From assembly GCA_010909165.1 (NCBI GenBank), contig MU008160.1, positions 620,001-684,000 on the forward strand: DNA of 64,000 bases, read 5' to 3'. The notes under the pieces were generated by a model. It was not told where the DNA came from, made no database searches, and saw nothing but the letters and a program-made list of their open reading frames with translations. Shown one piece after another: positions 9,690 to 18,666 of the stretch (position 1 is its first letter; each line of letters starts with the position of its first letter). Made by a program: the position numbers and the translations under genes. Origin of the DNA: Anthoceros angustus. Lineage: Eukaryota > Streptophyta > Anthocerotopsida > Anthocerotales > Anthocerotaceae.

Positions 9690-10400
9690 GTGGGAGAAGG
9701 CCATGCGATCGAAATGAATTATGCATAAGAACCAAACTTGGGAGTTGGTTCTTGCCTAAGGATAAGAAGGCACTCAGGCAAATGGTGTACAAGATGAAGG
9801 TCATACGCTTGATGGCAAACCAAAGTACAAGGCTGGTTGCTAAGGGTTTCAAGCAACAACAGGCATTGACTTTGATGAGATTTTCTCACGAGTCAAAATG
9901 ACAACTTTGCGATGTGTTCTTGCTTTGGTTGCAGGATGATATGGAACTTGACGGATGGATGTCAAGGCGGCATTCTTGCATGGTGACCTTCAAGGACGTC
10001 TACATGCACAACGGAAGGTTTTGTTGAGAAGGGCAAAGAGCATCGGTGTGCGAGGTTGAGGAAGAGCCTTTATGGTTTGAAGCAGGCACCAGTGGTATCA
10101 CAAGTTCCACTCATTTATGCTTTCTCAAGGCTACAAAGCGTGGCGATGAGGATCATTGCCTCTATCTGAAGCAAGCTAAGGATCAAAGCTTGCTCATTTT
10201 GATCCTCTATGTGGATGATATGCTAATTCTTTGGAGCGATCTTGATGAGATTTGTTGAAGTCAAAGTTGAATGCTCACTTTGAAATAGCAGACTTGGGAG
10301 GCGAGCCATATACTTGGCATGCGTATTCGTCGGAGCAGACATAAGCGTCGCTTTATTTGTCTCGAGACGGAATACATTAAGTGCTTCAACGTTTCAACAT
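9690..10400 (+). pseudogene. Copia reverse transcriptase remnant, arm A
   Basis: The copia RT pattern is visible in pieces: VYKMKV, RLVAKGFKQQQ (near 9833), a damaged D-V-K-A-A-F-L-H-G block (near 9958), and the catalytic YVDD at 10208-10219 inside LLILILYVDDMLIL. Relatives copy element RNA into cDNA. Several frameshifts exclude function. Confidence 0.9.
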
Positions 10401-10619
10401 GGAGAAGGAAGCCATTGGGTACTCCATTGCCTCCATATGTGAAACTTTCAAGCGCGGATTGCCCAAGCTACGAGGAGGACAAAAGCTGAAATGGAGAAGG
10501 TCCCATACTCATCATAGGGAGTTTGATGTATGCAATGATTGCTACGTCACGACATTGCCTTTGCGGTGGGAGTGGTTAGCGAGTTTATGTCAAACCACGG
10601 CAAGAAGCATTGGGAGGCG

Positions 10620-11110
10620 ATAAAAGGAGTTATGAGGTAATGGTACAAAAGCTTTGTGCATATGTTTTGGTAGTGAAGATGCATGTGTGGTTGGGTACGG
10701 ATGCGATTATCACGGATATGGACAAAAGGAGGTCCACATCGAGTTATGTCTTCACGTGCCTTTGGAGGCGATCTCATGGCGATCTCGTTTGCGATCGTGC
10801 ATTCGCTATCTACCACAGTAGTATGTTGCGACAGCGAGGCTTGCAAGGAAGCCATATGGCTTGCTCGTTTAGTGGGAGACTTGGGGATCAAGGTTGAGTG
10901 CCGGTGTTGCATTGTGATAGCAGTGCTATCCAATTGGCAAAGAATCCGTGTTTCATGCGAAGACTAAACATGTGGATGTGAAGTATCACTTCATTCGAGA
11001 GGTGTTGGACGACAGAGGGTACAACTTGTCAAGGTTCACACTGACCGAACCCTAGATATTCTTACCAAGGGACTCTCTACAGCAATTTGCACAAGCTCGG
11101 ACAATGGGCA
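10620..11110 (+). pseudogene. Copia RNase H remnant, arm A
   Basis: DKRRSTSSYVFT, then ACKEAIWLARLVGDLGIKVE, then HAKTKHVDVKYHFIREVL and LSTAICTSSDNG-type sequence are the standard C-terminal copia RNase H blocks, including the KHxDxxYHFIRE motif near 10963. It is frameshifted at least twice. The polypurine tract follows within 50 bases. Confidence 0.88.
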
Positions 11111-11149
11111 TGAGATAGTCCATTCTCCTCTGAAGGTAAATTGGCCTTT

Positions 11150-11160
11150 AAGTGGGAGGT
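11150..11160 (+). other. Copia polypurine tract, arm A
   Basis: AAGTGGGAGGT directly precedes the 3' LTR start TGTAAGGG. The B counterpart is 13431-13441. Confidence 0.85.
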
Positions 11161-11425
11161 TGTAAGGGTATTAAAGCCCAATATACTTAGACTAATACAC
11201 TTAGTCTAAGTTAGGTGTCAGTTAAGTATCATTAGCTTAGCTTAAGCTAATCACTAGGAAGCTTCTTGTGCTCCTTCCTAGGAGCTTCTTGTGGAGCTTC
11301 CTAGGGAGCCCTATTGGAGGGTATAAATACCCTCCAAGCCTCATCTCAAATATAGTGAGAGAGCTACTCTTGCCTCCTCCTCTCCTCTCCTCCTTCCACC
11401 AGCATGGCTGCCCCACGATCCTTCA
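11161..11425 (+). mobile_element. Copia 3' LTR, arm A
   Basis: Starts TGTAAGGG and ends CCTTCA, with TATAAATA at 11322-11329. It contains an 11-bp perfect inverted repeat (ACTTAGACTAA at 11185-11195 and its complement at 11201-11211). The next bases, CGAG, resume the interrupted gypsy integrase. Confidence 0.92.
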
Positions 11426-11429
11426 CGAG

Positions 11430-12285
11430 GTCAAGAAGTGCAGGGGGTGTGTGAGTCACCTTCTGCTTCTCGGGCATGCAGTGCGGATGGCACTTAGTAT
11501 CCGGTCATGGGCGTAGTTCATGAGTTTATTAGATCCTGCGGATGAGCCCATTTGTCTTCTCTGTCATTGGCCTTAGGATTGTAGGGTGCCGTCTTGCGAT
11601 GATTGATGCGAAATACTCCGTCATGGCGGCCACCACATCATTAAGGAAATGGGTTCCCCTATCACTTACCAAGCGGCGGACATCCGTGCGGGTTATGATG
11701 TTCTCGTCATTTGGCCACGGTATTTGCGAGTCCGTTCTTGTCGCCTCTACCACAGTGCGGTGGTCCGTTGCCACGGGATGTATCTCCTTTGTGTGTGTGT
11801 CTTGTCGTGGTCCAGTCCAACAAAGTCAATACCCCACTTTTGAAAGGTGCGGTGCCAATATCGGTACTAGCGGCCCAGTGTCGTCGGGGTTGGCTTTCCG
11901 ATCCGTGACAAGCATCACACTTCTTCTAAGCGGTGGGTGTCCCCATACATTGTTGGCCACCGGTATCCGCTTCAAAATCTTTTGGTGGTGACTGTCTTTC
12001 GTAGTGTCACCCCAATCCTTTGCATTCCCTTGGCTCCACATCTCTGCGGTTGCAAGTACCTTCGTTCTACTCCGTCCGGCCCTAATTTGAACACACACCG
12101 TTGTACATTACGAAGGGTCGAGCATAGTGCACGAATGCCTCCCTCATCCAGAGTGATTTTGAGCTCCATTCCCAGAGGTGCCTCTTTCTTCGTAGGTCGG
12201 ACGGCGGACCCTCCTTCTCACGCTAAGGCTGCAGTTCTCGTAGCTTGGGGTTCGTCTGGGCTCCTCCGGTTGTACTTTTCTGCGG
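11430..12285 (-). pseudogene. Gypsy integrase core and upstream pol, arm A
   Basis: The minus strand reads, in changing frames, MELKITLDEGGIRALCSTL, WPTMYGDTHRL, then VATDHRTVVEA, ENIITRTDVRRLVSDRG, THFLNDVVAAMTEYF and EKTNGLIRRI. These are the zinc-binding segment, the IDFVGP region, the Asp of LVSDRGTHFxN and the NG(x)EKTNG block of Ty3/gypsy integrases. Copia is inserted just downstream, and the gene resumes at 6298. Upstream it runs into the inverted-repeat junction, so RT and the main RNase H region are absent. Confidence 0.85.
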
Positions 12286-12300
12286 ATGAGACATTGGTTG
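12286..12300. other. 15-base loop of the A/B inverted repeat
   Basis: The stem ends CTGCGG at 12285 and restarts CCGCAG at 12301. Immediately outside, GGTTGTACTTT pairs with AAAGTACAACC with one extra T on the left. The junction lies inside gypsy polyprotein sequence, so the two integrase copies read away from each other. Confidence 0.85.
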
Positions 12301-13190
12301 CCGCAGAAAGTACAACCGAGGAGCCCAAATGACCGAACCCCAAGCTACGAACCGGCAATTAGTAGCGAGAAGGGAGGGTCCGCCCGTCCGACCCACGAAG
12401 AAATAGAGCGGTACCTGGGAATGGAGCTTCAAATCGACTCGTGGATGAGGGAGGCATTCGTGCACTATGCTCGACCCTTCGTAATGTACAACGGTGTGTG
12501 TCAAATTAGGGCCTGACGGAGTAGAACGAAGGTACTTACAACCGCAGAGAGGAGCGGCCGTCAAGGGAATGCACGAAGGATTGGGGTGGACACTACGCAA
12601 AGACAGTCACCACCAAAAGATTTTGAAGCGGATACGGTGGCCAACAATGTATGGGGACACCCACCGCTTGAAGAAGTGTGATGCTTGTCGGATCGGAAAG
12701 CCAACCCCGACGACACGGGCCGCTAGTACCGATATTGGCACCGCACCTTTCAAAAGTGGGGTATTGACTTTGTTGGACCTATACACCCACGACAAGACAC
12801 ACACAAAGGAGATACATCCCGGTGGCAACGACCATCGCACTGTGGGTAGAGGCGGTGGCAAGAACGGACTCGCAAATACCGTGGCCAAATTCTCGCACGA
12901 GAACATCATAACCCGCACGGATGTCCGCAGCTTGGTAAGTGATAGGGGAACCCATTTCCTTAATGATGTGGTGGCCGCCATGACGGAGTATTTCGCATCA
13001 ATCATCGCAAGACGGCACCCTACAATCCTAAGGCCAATGGGTCGACAGAGAAGACAAATGGGCTCATCCGCAGGATCTCGAATAAACTCACAAGTGAACT
13101 ACGCCCATGACTGGATACTGTCGCCATCCGCACTGTGCCTCCGATAGCAAGCAGAAGGTGACTACACACCCGACCCCTTACTTGACCACG
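12301..13190 (+). pseudogene. Gypsy integrase core and upstream pol, arm B
   Basis: Plus-strand counterpart of 11430-12285. It shows the zinc-binding CDAC at 12676-12687, the DFVGP region near 12765, ENIITRTDVR, then LVSDRGTHFLNDVVAAMTEY near 12932-12990. It ends at the CACG copied on either side of the copia insertion. The two integrase copies diverge from the loop at 12286-12300, so neither has an RT domain. Confidence 0.85.
13187..13190. repeat. Target-site duplication, inner copy (CACG)
   Basis: CACG next to the copia 3' LTR. The same four bases adjoin the 5' LTR at 18260-18263. In arm A the flanks are damaged (CGAG on the 3' side). Confidence 0.65.
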
Positions 13191-13430
13191 TGAAGGATCG
13201 TGGCTCCGGGTGGAAGGAGGAGAGGAGAGAGGAGGCAAGAGTAGCTCTCACATTTGAGATGAGGCTTGGAGGGTACCTCCAATAGGCTCCCTAGGAAGCT
13301 CCACAAGAAGCTCCTAAGAAGGAGCACAAGAAGCTTCCTAGTGATTAGCTTAGCTAAACTAATGATACTTAATCGACACCTAACTTAGACTAAGTGTATT
13401 AGTCTAAGTATGGGCTTTAATACCCTTACA
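13191..13430 (-). mobile_element. Copia 3' LTR, arm B
   Basis: On the minus strand it starts TGTAAGGG after the polypurine tract (13431-13441) and ends TTCA beside the CACG duplication. It keeps the CTTAGACTAA inverted arms. The TATA box is lost: GGTACCTCC replaces GGTATAAATACCTCC. Confidence 0.9.
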
Positions 13431-13469
13431 ACCTCCCACTTAAAGGCCAATTTACCTTCAGAGGAGAAT

Positions 13470-14000
13470 GGACTATCTCATGCCCATCTGTCCGAGCTTG
13501 TGCAAATTGCTCGTAGAGAGTCCCTTGGTAAGAATATCTAGGTTCGGTGTGAACCTTGACAAGTTGTACCCTCTTGTCGTCCAACACCTCTCGAATGAAG
13601 TGATACTTCACATCCACATGTTTAGTCTTCGCATGAAACACGGATTCTTTGCCAATTGGATAGCACTGCTATCACAATGCAACACCGGCACTCAACCTTG
13701 ATCCCCAAGTCTCCCACTAAACGAGCAAGCCATATGGCTTCCTTGCAAGCCTCGCTGTGCAACATACTCTCTGTGGTAGATAGCGAATAATGCACGATCG
13801 CAAACGAGATCGCCATGAGACGCCCGTGCGTGAAGACATAACTCGATGTGGACCTCCTTTTGTCCATATCCTCGCATAATCGATCTGTACCCAACCACAC
13901 ATGCATCTTCACTACCAAAACATATGCACAAAGCTTTTGTACCATTCGGATACCTCATAACTCTTTATCGCCTCCCAATGCTTCTTGCCGGTTTGACATA
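13470..14000 (-). pseudogene. Copia RNase H remnant, arm B
   Basis: Minus-strand translation shows HAKTKHVDVKYHFIREVLDD (13569-13637), ACKEAIWLARLVGDLGIKVE and DKRRSTSSYVFT. Its frames break at different positions from arm A, which lets the two copies be compared for decay after duplication. Confidence 0.87.
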
Positions 14001-14249
14001 AACTCGCTAACCACTCCCACCGCAAAGGCAATGTCGACGTGTAGCAATCATTGCATACATCAAACTCCCTACACTGATGAGTATGGGACCTTCTCCATTT
14101 CACTTTGTCCTCCTCGAGCTTGGGCAATCCGCGAAAGTTTCACATATGGAGGCAATGGAGTACCCAATGGCTTCCCTTCTCCATGTTGAAACGTTGAAGC
14201 ACCTGTTAATGTATTCCGTCTCGAGACAAATAAAGTGACGCTTATGTCA

Positions 14250-14930
14250 TTCCGACGAATACGCATGCCAAGTATATGGCTCGCCTCCCAAGTCTCATTT
14301 CAAAGTGAGCATTCAACTTTGACTTCAACGAAATCTCATCAAGATCGCTCAAAGAATTAGCATATCATCCACATAGAGGATCAAAATGAGCAAGCTTTGA
14401 TCCTTAGCTTGCTTCAGATAGAGGCAATGATCCTCATCCACGCTTGTAGAAAGCATAAATGAGTGGAACTTGTGATACCACTGGGTGCTGCTTTCAAACC
14501 ATAAAGGCTCTTCCTCAACCCGCACACCGATGCTCTTTGCCCTTCTCAACAAAACCTTCCCGCATGTAGACGCCCTCTTGAAGGTCACCATGCAAGAATG
14601 CTCTTGACATCCATCCGCAAGTTCCATATCATCTCGCAACCAAAGCAAGAACACATCGCAAAGTTGTCATTTTGACTAGGTGAGAAAATCTCATCAAAGT
14701 CAATGCCTGTTGTTGCTTGAAACCCTTAGCAACCACGGGCCTTGTACTTTGGTTTGCCATCATGACCTTCATCTTGTACACCCATTTGCACGTAGTGCCT
14801 TCTTATCCTTAGGCAACGGAACCAACTCCCAAGTTTGGTTCTTATGCAATAATCATTTTTGATCGCATGGCCTTCTCCCACTTGTCTTTGTTACTCGCTG
14901 ACAGAGCCTCTTTGTAAGAAGAGGGTTCCC
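14250..14930 (-). pseudogene. Copia reverse transcriptase remnant, arm B
   Basis: The YVDD motif lies at 14364-14375 within LLILILYVDDMLIL on the minus strand, with FHSFMLS upstream. Broken counterparts of the lysine-rich N-terminal RT blocks extend to about 14930. Confidence 0.87.
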
Positions 14931-15059
14931 AACTTCAAGATACATAATCCAGATGGATCATACCGCTGAGGTCGTGTAATCCGCCTCGACCACGGCACTG
15001 TGCACCTCTATAGGAGCTTGTTCGACTCTTGGTTCATCTATGGAGGAATGTGCTCCACA

Positions 15060-15900
15060 TTACATATCAACCCCGCCCATGATGATCATGTCCATCTTCT
15101 TGGAAGATCACCCTTCGCACCTCCAGCTTGGAGTAGGCTTCCTGCATCTTGTTCTCATTGAAGAACACGTCTAGTACGAACAACCTTTCTAGCCTCCGGA
15201 TCCCACAAACTATCCCATCTCAATCACCATAGCCAAGAAAAATACATTTCTTGGACTTAGGTGCCAACTTGTCCCGAAACTCTTTTGGAACATGGCGATG
15301 CCTCATGCCAAACACTCGCAGATGCTTGTAGGATGGTTTCTTTCCGCACCATAGCTCCTCCGAACCTCATCAACTTTTATTAGGAGATCTGTTAATAAGA
15401 TGAACCGCAGAGACACCGCTCGCCCAAAACCCATTAGGCAATCCAGAGTTTGACAACAAACTACGCATCCTCTCGAATGGTTCTGTTTCATCCGCCACAC
15501 ACCATTTTGTGGAGGAGACAATAATTCTTTTGATTCCTTGGAATCAATGACCGGAAAGCTAAACATACTCCACCATTATCTCCTTAGACACTTCAATCGG
15601 TGGATCGATTCTCTACAAGGGTGACAAATTTCAAACACCGCCGAACTTCATCCTTTTTCCTCAAAGGATAAACCCACACCTTGCGTGAGAAATCATCTAT
15701 GAAAGTGACAAAATAAGAGGCACCGCCTAATGATGCAGAGGCATAGGTCCACATACCCGTGAACCAACTCAAGAGGTTTACTTCTACTTTACCTCGTTCG
15801 ATGTGATGATTTTGTCTGCTTCCCATATAAACAGTGCTCACACATCGAGAGATCGAGAAGTTAAGCAGTGGATATAACCGTAACGAGATAAAACCTTCAT
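15060..15900 (-). pseudogene. Copia integrase remnant, arm B
   Basis: Minus-strand blocks LRLGHMS, SLGGASYFVTFIDDFSRKVW, then ESKELLSPPQNGVW and LDCLMGFG mark the pre-integrase zinc region and catalytic core. Its right-arm copy is cut by the window end. Confidence 0.87.
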
Positions 15901-16379
15901 TCCCTTCTCGAGACATATGTCCTAACCGCAATGCCACAAGGAAACATTTTTGCTCACATGATCACATGATCTTTGATGTGTTTACTGGTGAGTACAAAGT
16001 GCCACACTCGATCCACGAGCTAACACAAGAGAACCTTTGGAGATCTTCCAAGAGTGATCCCCAAACCAAGAAGTAACCAGATCATCCAACCGTCTCGCGC
16101 TAATCATGCTCTTTGTCAACTTGAACATGCCTAACGCCCTTCAAAGATGAATGAAGATCCGTTGTCAAACTTGAGTTGCACATCACCCACGCTGCGATCC
16201 GCATGCATAGTTATTTCCAAGCCTAACGCATCCTTTCCTTGTAGCATCATACGTGTTAAACCACTCTCTATGAGGAGTAACATGGAAAGATGCACCGAGT
16301 CAATTATCCAATTGCGTAATAAATGACTATCCACGGTTAATTAAAGATTCAAGTAAGAAGAGATAAGGACATCTCCGTC

Positions 16380-17165
16380 CTCAACGTAGTTTAACTCTTC
16401 CAACCGATGCAAAGTCGCCTTCTTGTCTCCGCTTCTTCTCTTTCCTTGGTCCTTTTGAACTTCTCGCACTCTCTTTTGAAGTGACCCTTTGTGACAATAG
16501 TGACACTCCACATTCTTGTTACGACTACGAGATTTGCTACGAGAAAAGCTTCCGTTGCTTGCTTCCCTTCGCAGCGTGGACCTCCCTCTCACTATGAGGG
16601 CACGGAACCTTTGGAAGGTTCCATGTTTTTCCTGCTCACCTCCTCGCCAATGTGCTACCTTCTACATTTACAATGGTAAGACCACTAGCAAAGGCAATTA
16701 CTCGAGTGCACGAAGGTATCCCAACTCTCCGTAATGTGACCATGAAACATAGCTCTCACTAACTGGGAACGTGATACCTTGAGATGAGAGTCGGCTGAAA
16801 ATGGTATTGAAATCATTCGGATGATCGGACATCCTCGTCCCTTCCTTCATCTTCAAGTCCACCATGCTTCAACCAATACACCGAGAAGCCGCACTTTGCT
16901 TCTCATACAGTCATACGCCATCCGTAACTCGTGGTCTTATCTTTCACATTGAAGTACACCGCTTTTGACAATGTTAGCATGATAGTAGATCTAGCAAGCT
17001 CATCCAGTCCCGCCACTCATCCCGTCATACTATCCGGTTTGACGCCTAACAACTTTATGGGCTTGATCTTTTCGCACTAGAACATTATACACTTGTTCTT
17101 TCCGAACGGGAAGTTAGTACCATCTAACTTCTCGATATTGAACATGACGCTTTCGATGATGAAGA
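16380..17165 (-). pseudogene. Copia gag remnant, arm B
   Basis: Minus strand from about 17145: FNIEKLDGTNF, SDHPNDFNTIFS, then RSKSRSRNKNVECHYCHK, where a frameshift destroys the remaining knuckle residues. LEELNYVEDGDVLISSYLNL follows before the protease segment at 16130-16330. Confidence 0.82.
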
Positions 17166-17289
17166 CATCATGACTCAAAAATCGATACTGATAAAACACT
17201 CAACTCGCCTTGTTAGAAAAGTCAAAGAAGAAAAGCCACCGTACGGTCCGTGTCTTTTGCCGTTGATTCCACCGAGTAATCCCAATCGC

Positions 17290-17945
17290 TCGACGATCTC
17301 GCCACCGCGCTGCACTCAACCGCGGCCGCCACGCCCGCCGGCCCCGCCCCGCCACGCACCGCGCCACCGCGCGCCCGCACGCCACCGCCGCGCCCGACGC
17401 ACGGCGCGACGCGCTGCCGGCGCCGGGCGCGCACCCCCGCTGCGCGCCACGCTGCGGCCAGCCGCGCGCCGGGCGGGCCGCGGCCAAGGCTGCGCTGCGG
17501 GCGCGGCGCAAGGCCTGGGCCCCTGGCTGCGCCCCGCCGCCGCGCCGGCCCGGGGCCTCGGCCGGGGCGCCGCGCCGCGCTGGCCCGGGGCTGCGCGCGC
17601 GCCGGCCGTGGGCGCCGCGCCCGCTGGGCTCGCCGCGCACGCTGCTCGCGCGCGCCGCGGGCGCGCGCTGGGCCGCGCCGCGCGCGGGCCGGCCGGCCTG
17701 CGCGCTCAAGGCCCGCTGCGGGCCCCGCTCGCGGCCCCGCGCCGCGCGGCCCCGCGCCGGCCCGCGCCGCCCCGCGCCGCGCCCGCGGCCGCCGCTGGCC
17801 CGCCGCCCGCCGCGCTCCGCGGCTCGCCGCCTGCGCTCGCCTGCGGTCCGCACGGCCTCGCCGGCCGCCCGCCCGCGCGGTCGCGGCTTGCCCACGCCTC
17901 ATCCGCGCGCGCGCTGCGCCCTCGCCGCGATCGGATCACCCCACG
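17290..17945. other. Extremely GC-rich copia leader, arm B
   Basis: Counterpart of 6605-7270. Almost pure G/C with dense CpG; open frames here are compositional. Its mirror at 61543-62198 is identical, whereas arm A differs by many rearranged short blocks. Confidence 0.85.
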
Positions 17946-18011
17946 AGCTGCCGCCCCGCAGCTAGAAAATTCTAGCATCACAACACAACCAAACCATGGC
18001 TCGATACCGCT

Positions 18012-18259
18012 TGAAGGATCGTGGGCAGCCATGGTGGAAGGAGAGGAGAGGAGGAGGCAAGAGTAGCTCTCTCACATTGAGATGAGGCTTGGAGGGTATT
18101 TATACCTCCAATATTCCCTAGGAAGCTCCACAAGAAGCTCCTAGGAAGGAGCACAAGAAGCTTCCTAGTGATTAGCTTAAGCTAAACTAATGATACTTAA
18201 TCGACACCTAACTTAGACTAAGTGTATTAGTCTAAGTACATTGGGCTTAATACCTTACA
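18012..18259 (-). mobile_element. Copia 5' LTR, arm B
   Basis: On the minus strand it starts TGTAAGG and ends CCTTCA, followed by the primer-binding site at 17997-18008. The TATAAATA box is intact. It differs from the arm B 3' LTR by several small indels, which indicates considerable age. Confidence 0.9.
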
Positions 18260-18653
18260 CACGGACACTCCCGTAATGCCGAGAGTTTGAAGTGCCCACT
18301 TTCGAGTAATGATGGAAGGGAGATCCGAGGAGGAAAGCCAACTCGGCGACTCTTGGGGTTTGTGCAAAGGTGAGGATGTGGAAGAAGCTCAAATTGAAGA
18401 TGCATTGGTAAAACCAGAAGATTTGCACGATCGCCGATCATGAATCGAGTATGTAAAGGAAGGGGACCGCCCTCCTTTATGATAGTCACACATGCATTTT
18501 CTGCAAACTTCACCGAGATGGATGGGTCCGTATCAAGTGGTGCAAGTATATGACAACGGGTCCGCCCAGCCACGACACTAGATGGAGAGCTGCCCACTCA
18601 AACGGGTGGTGAAGAAGATATCATGCTTAGTGTTGGCGGAGACGCCAATGTAT
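18260..18653 (+). pseudogene. Gypsy integrase C-terminal part, arm B
   Basis: The gypsy reading resumes after the copia element. A PVMP...FEVP block lies near 18270-18300, a long basic/acidic stretch follows, then the GPY-type module around ATGGGTCCGTATCAAGTGGT (near 18519-18541) and a final RRYHA followed by a stop. It is frameshifted. The polypurine tract GAGAAGGGGAGTA (18654-18666) follows directly. Confidence 0.7.
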
Positions 18654-18666
18654 GAGAAGGGGAGTA

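Larger units (their letters stand above)
6299..11425 (+). mobile_element. Complete but degenerate Ty1/copia element, arm A
   Basis: Two LTRs (6299-6538 and 11161-11425) bound an internal region with a primer-binding site, GC-rich leader, gag with a zinc knuckle, protease, integrase, RT with YVDD and RNase H, then a polypurine tract. Integrase before RT defines Ty1/copia. The element interrupts a gypsy integrase of opposite orientation. The same insertion at the same site is present in arms B and B', so insertion came before the inverted duplication. All coding blocks carry frameshifts. Confidence 0.93.
1..12285. repeat. Arm A of an older, diverged inverted repeat
   Basis: Arm A is the inverted counterpart of 12301-24270 and so also a direct relative of 55218-64000. 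Both arms contain, in the same order, gypsy gag, a hairpin-rich spacer, an ORF-like region, a long LTR, an integrase end, a complete copia insertion and the integrase core. By eye the copia coding stretches agree over long runs broken by small indels, while the GC-rich LTR and the copia leader are much more diverged. Arm A is about 300 bases longer than arm B. Confidence 0.93.
13191..18259 (-). mobile_element. Complete but degenerate Ty1/copia element, arm B
   Basis: Inverted relative of the arm A copia. LTRs lie at 13191-13430 (3') and 18012-18259 (5'). The flanks are CACG on both sides (13187-13190 and 18260-18263), a likely target-site duplication read as four bases where five is usual. 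Approximate minus-strand domains are gag 16380-17145, protease 16130-16330, integrase 15060-15900, RT 14250-14930 with YVDD at 14364-14375, and RNase H 13470-14000. All are frameshifted. The giant palindrome boundary implied by the window end (15489) falls inside its integrase. Confidence 0.92.

Noticed and set aside
8600-11110. Endogenous pararetrovirus or retrovirus
   Set aside because: Integrase precedes RT, LTRs and a Met-tRNA primer site are present, and no envelope or movement protein is seen. The order is that of Ty1/copia.
17170-18066. 298-residue open frame, and its 285-residue mirror at 61422-62279
   Set aside because: Same GC-tract artefact in arms B and B', antisense to the copia leader. 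The two lengths differ only because of the single-base A-run change.
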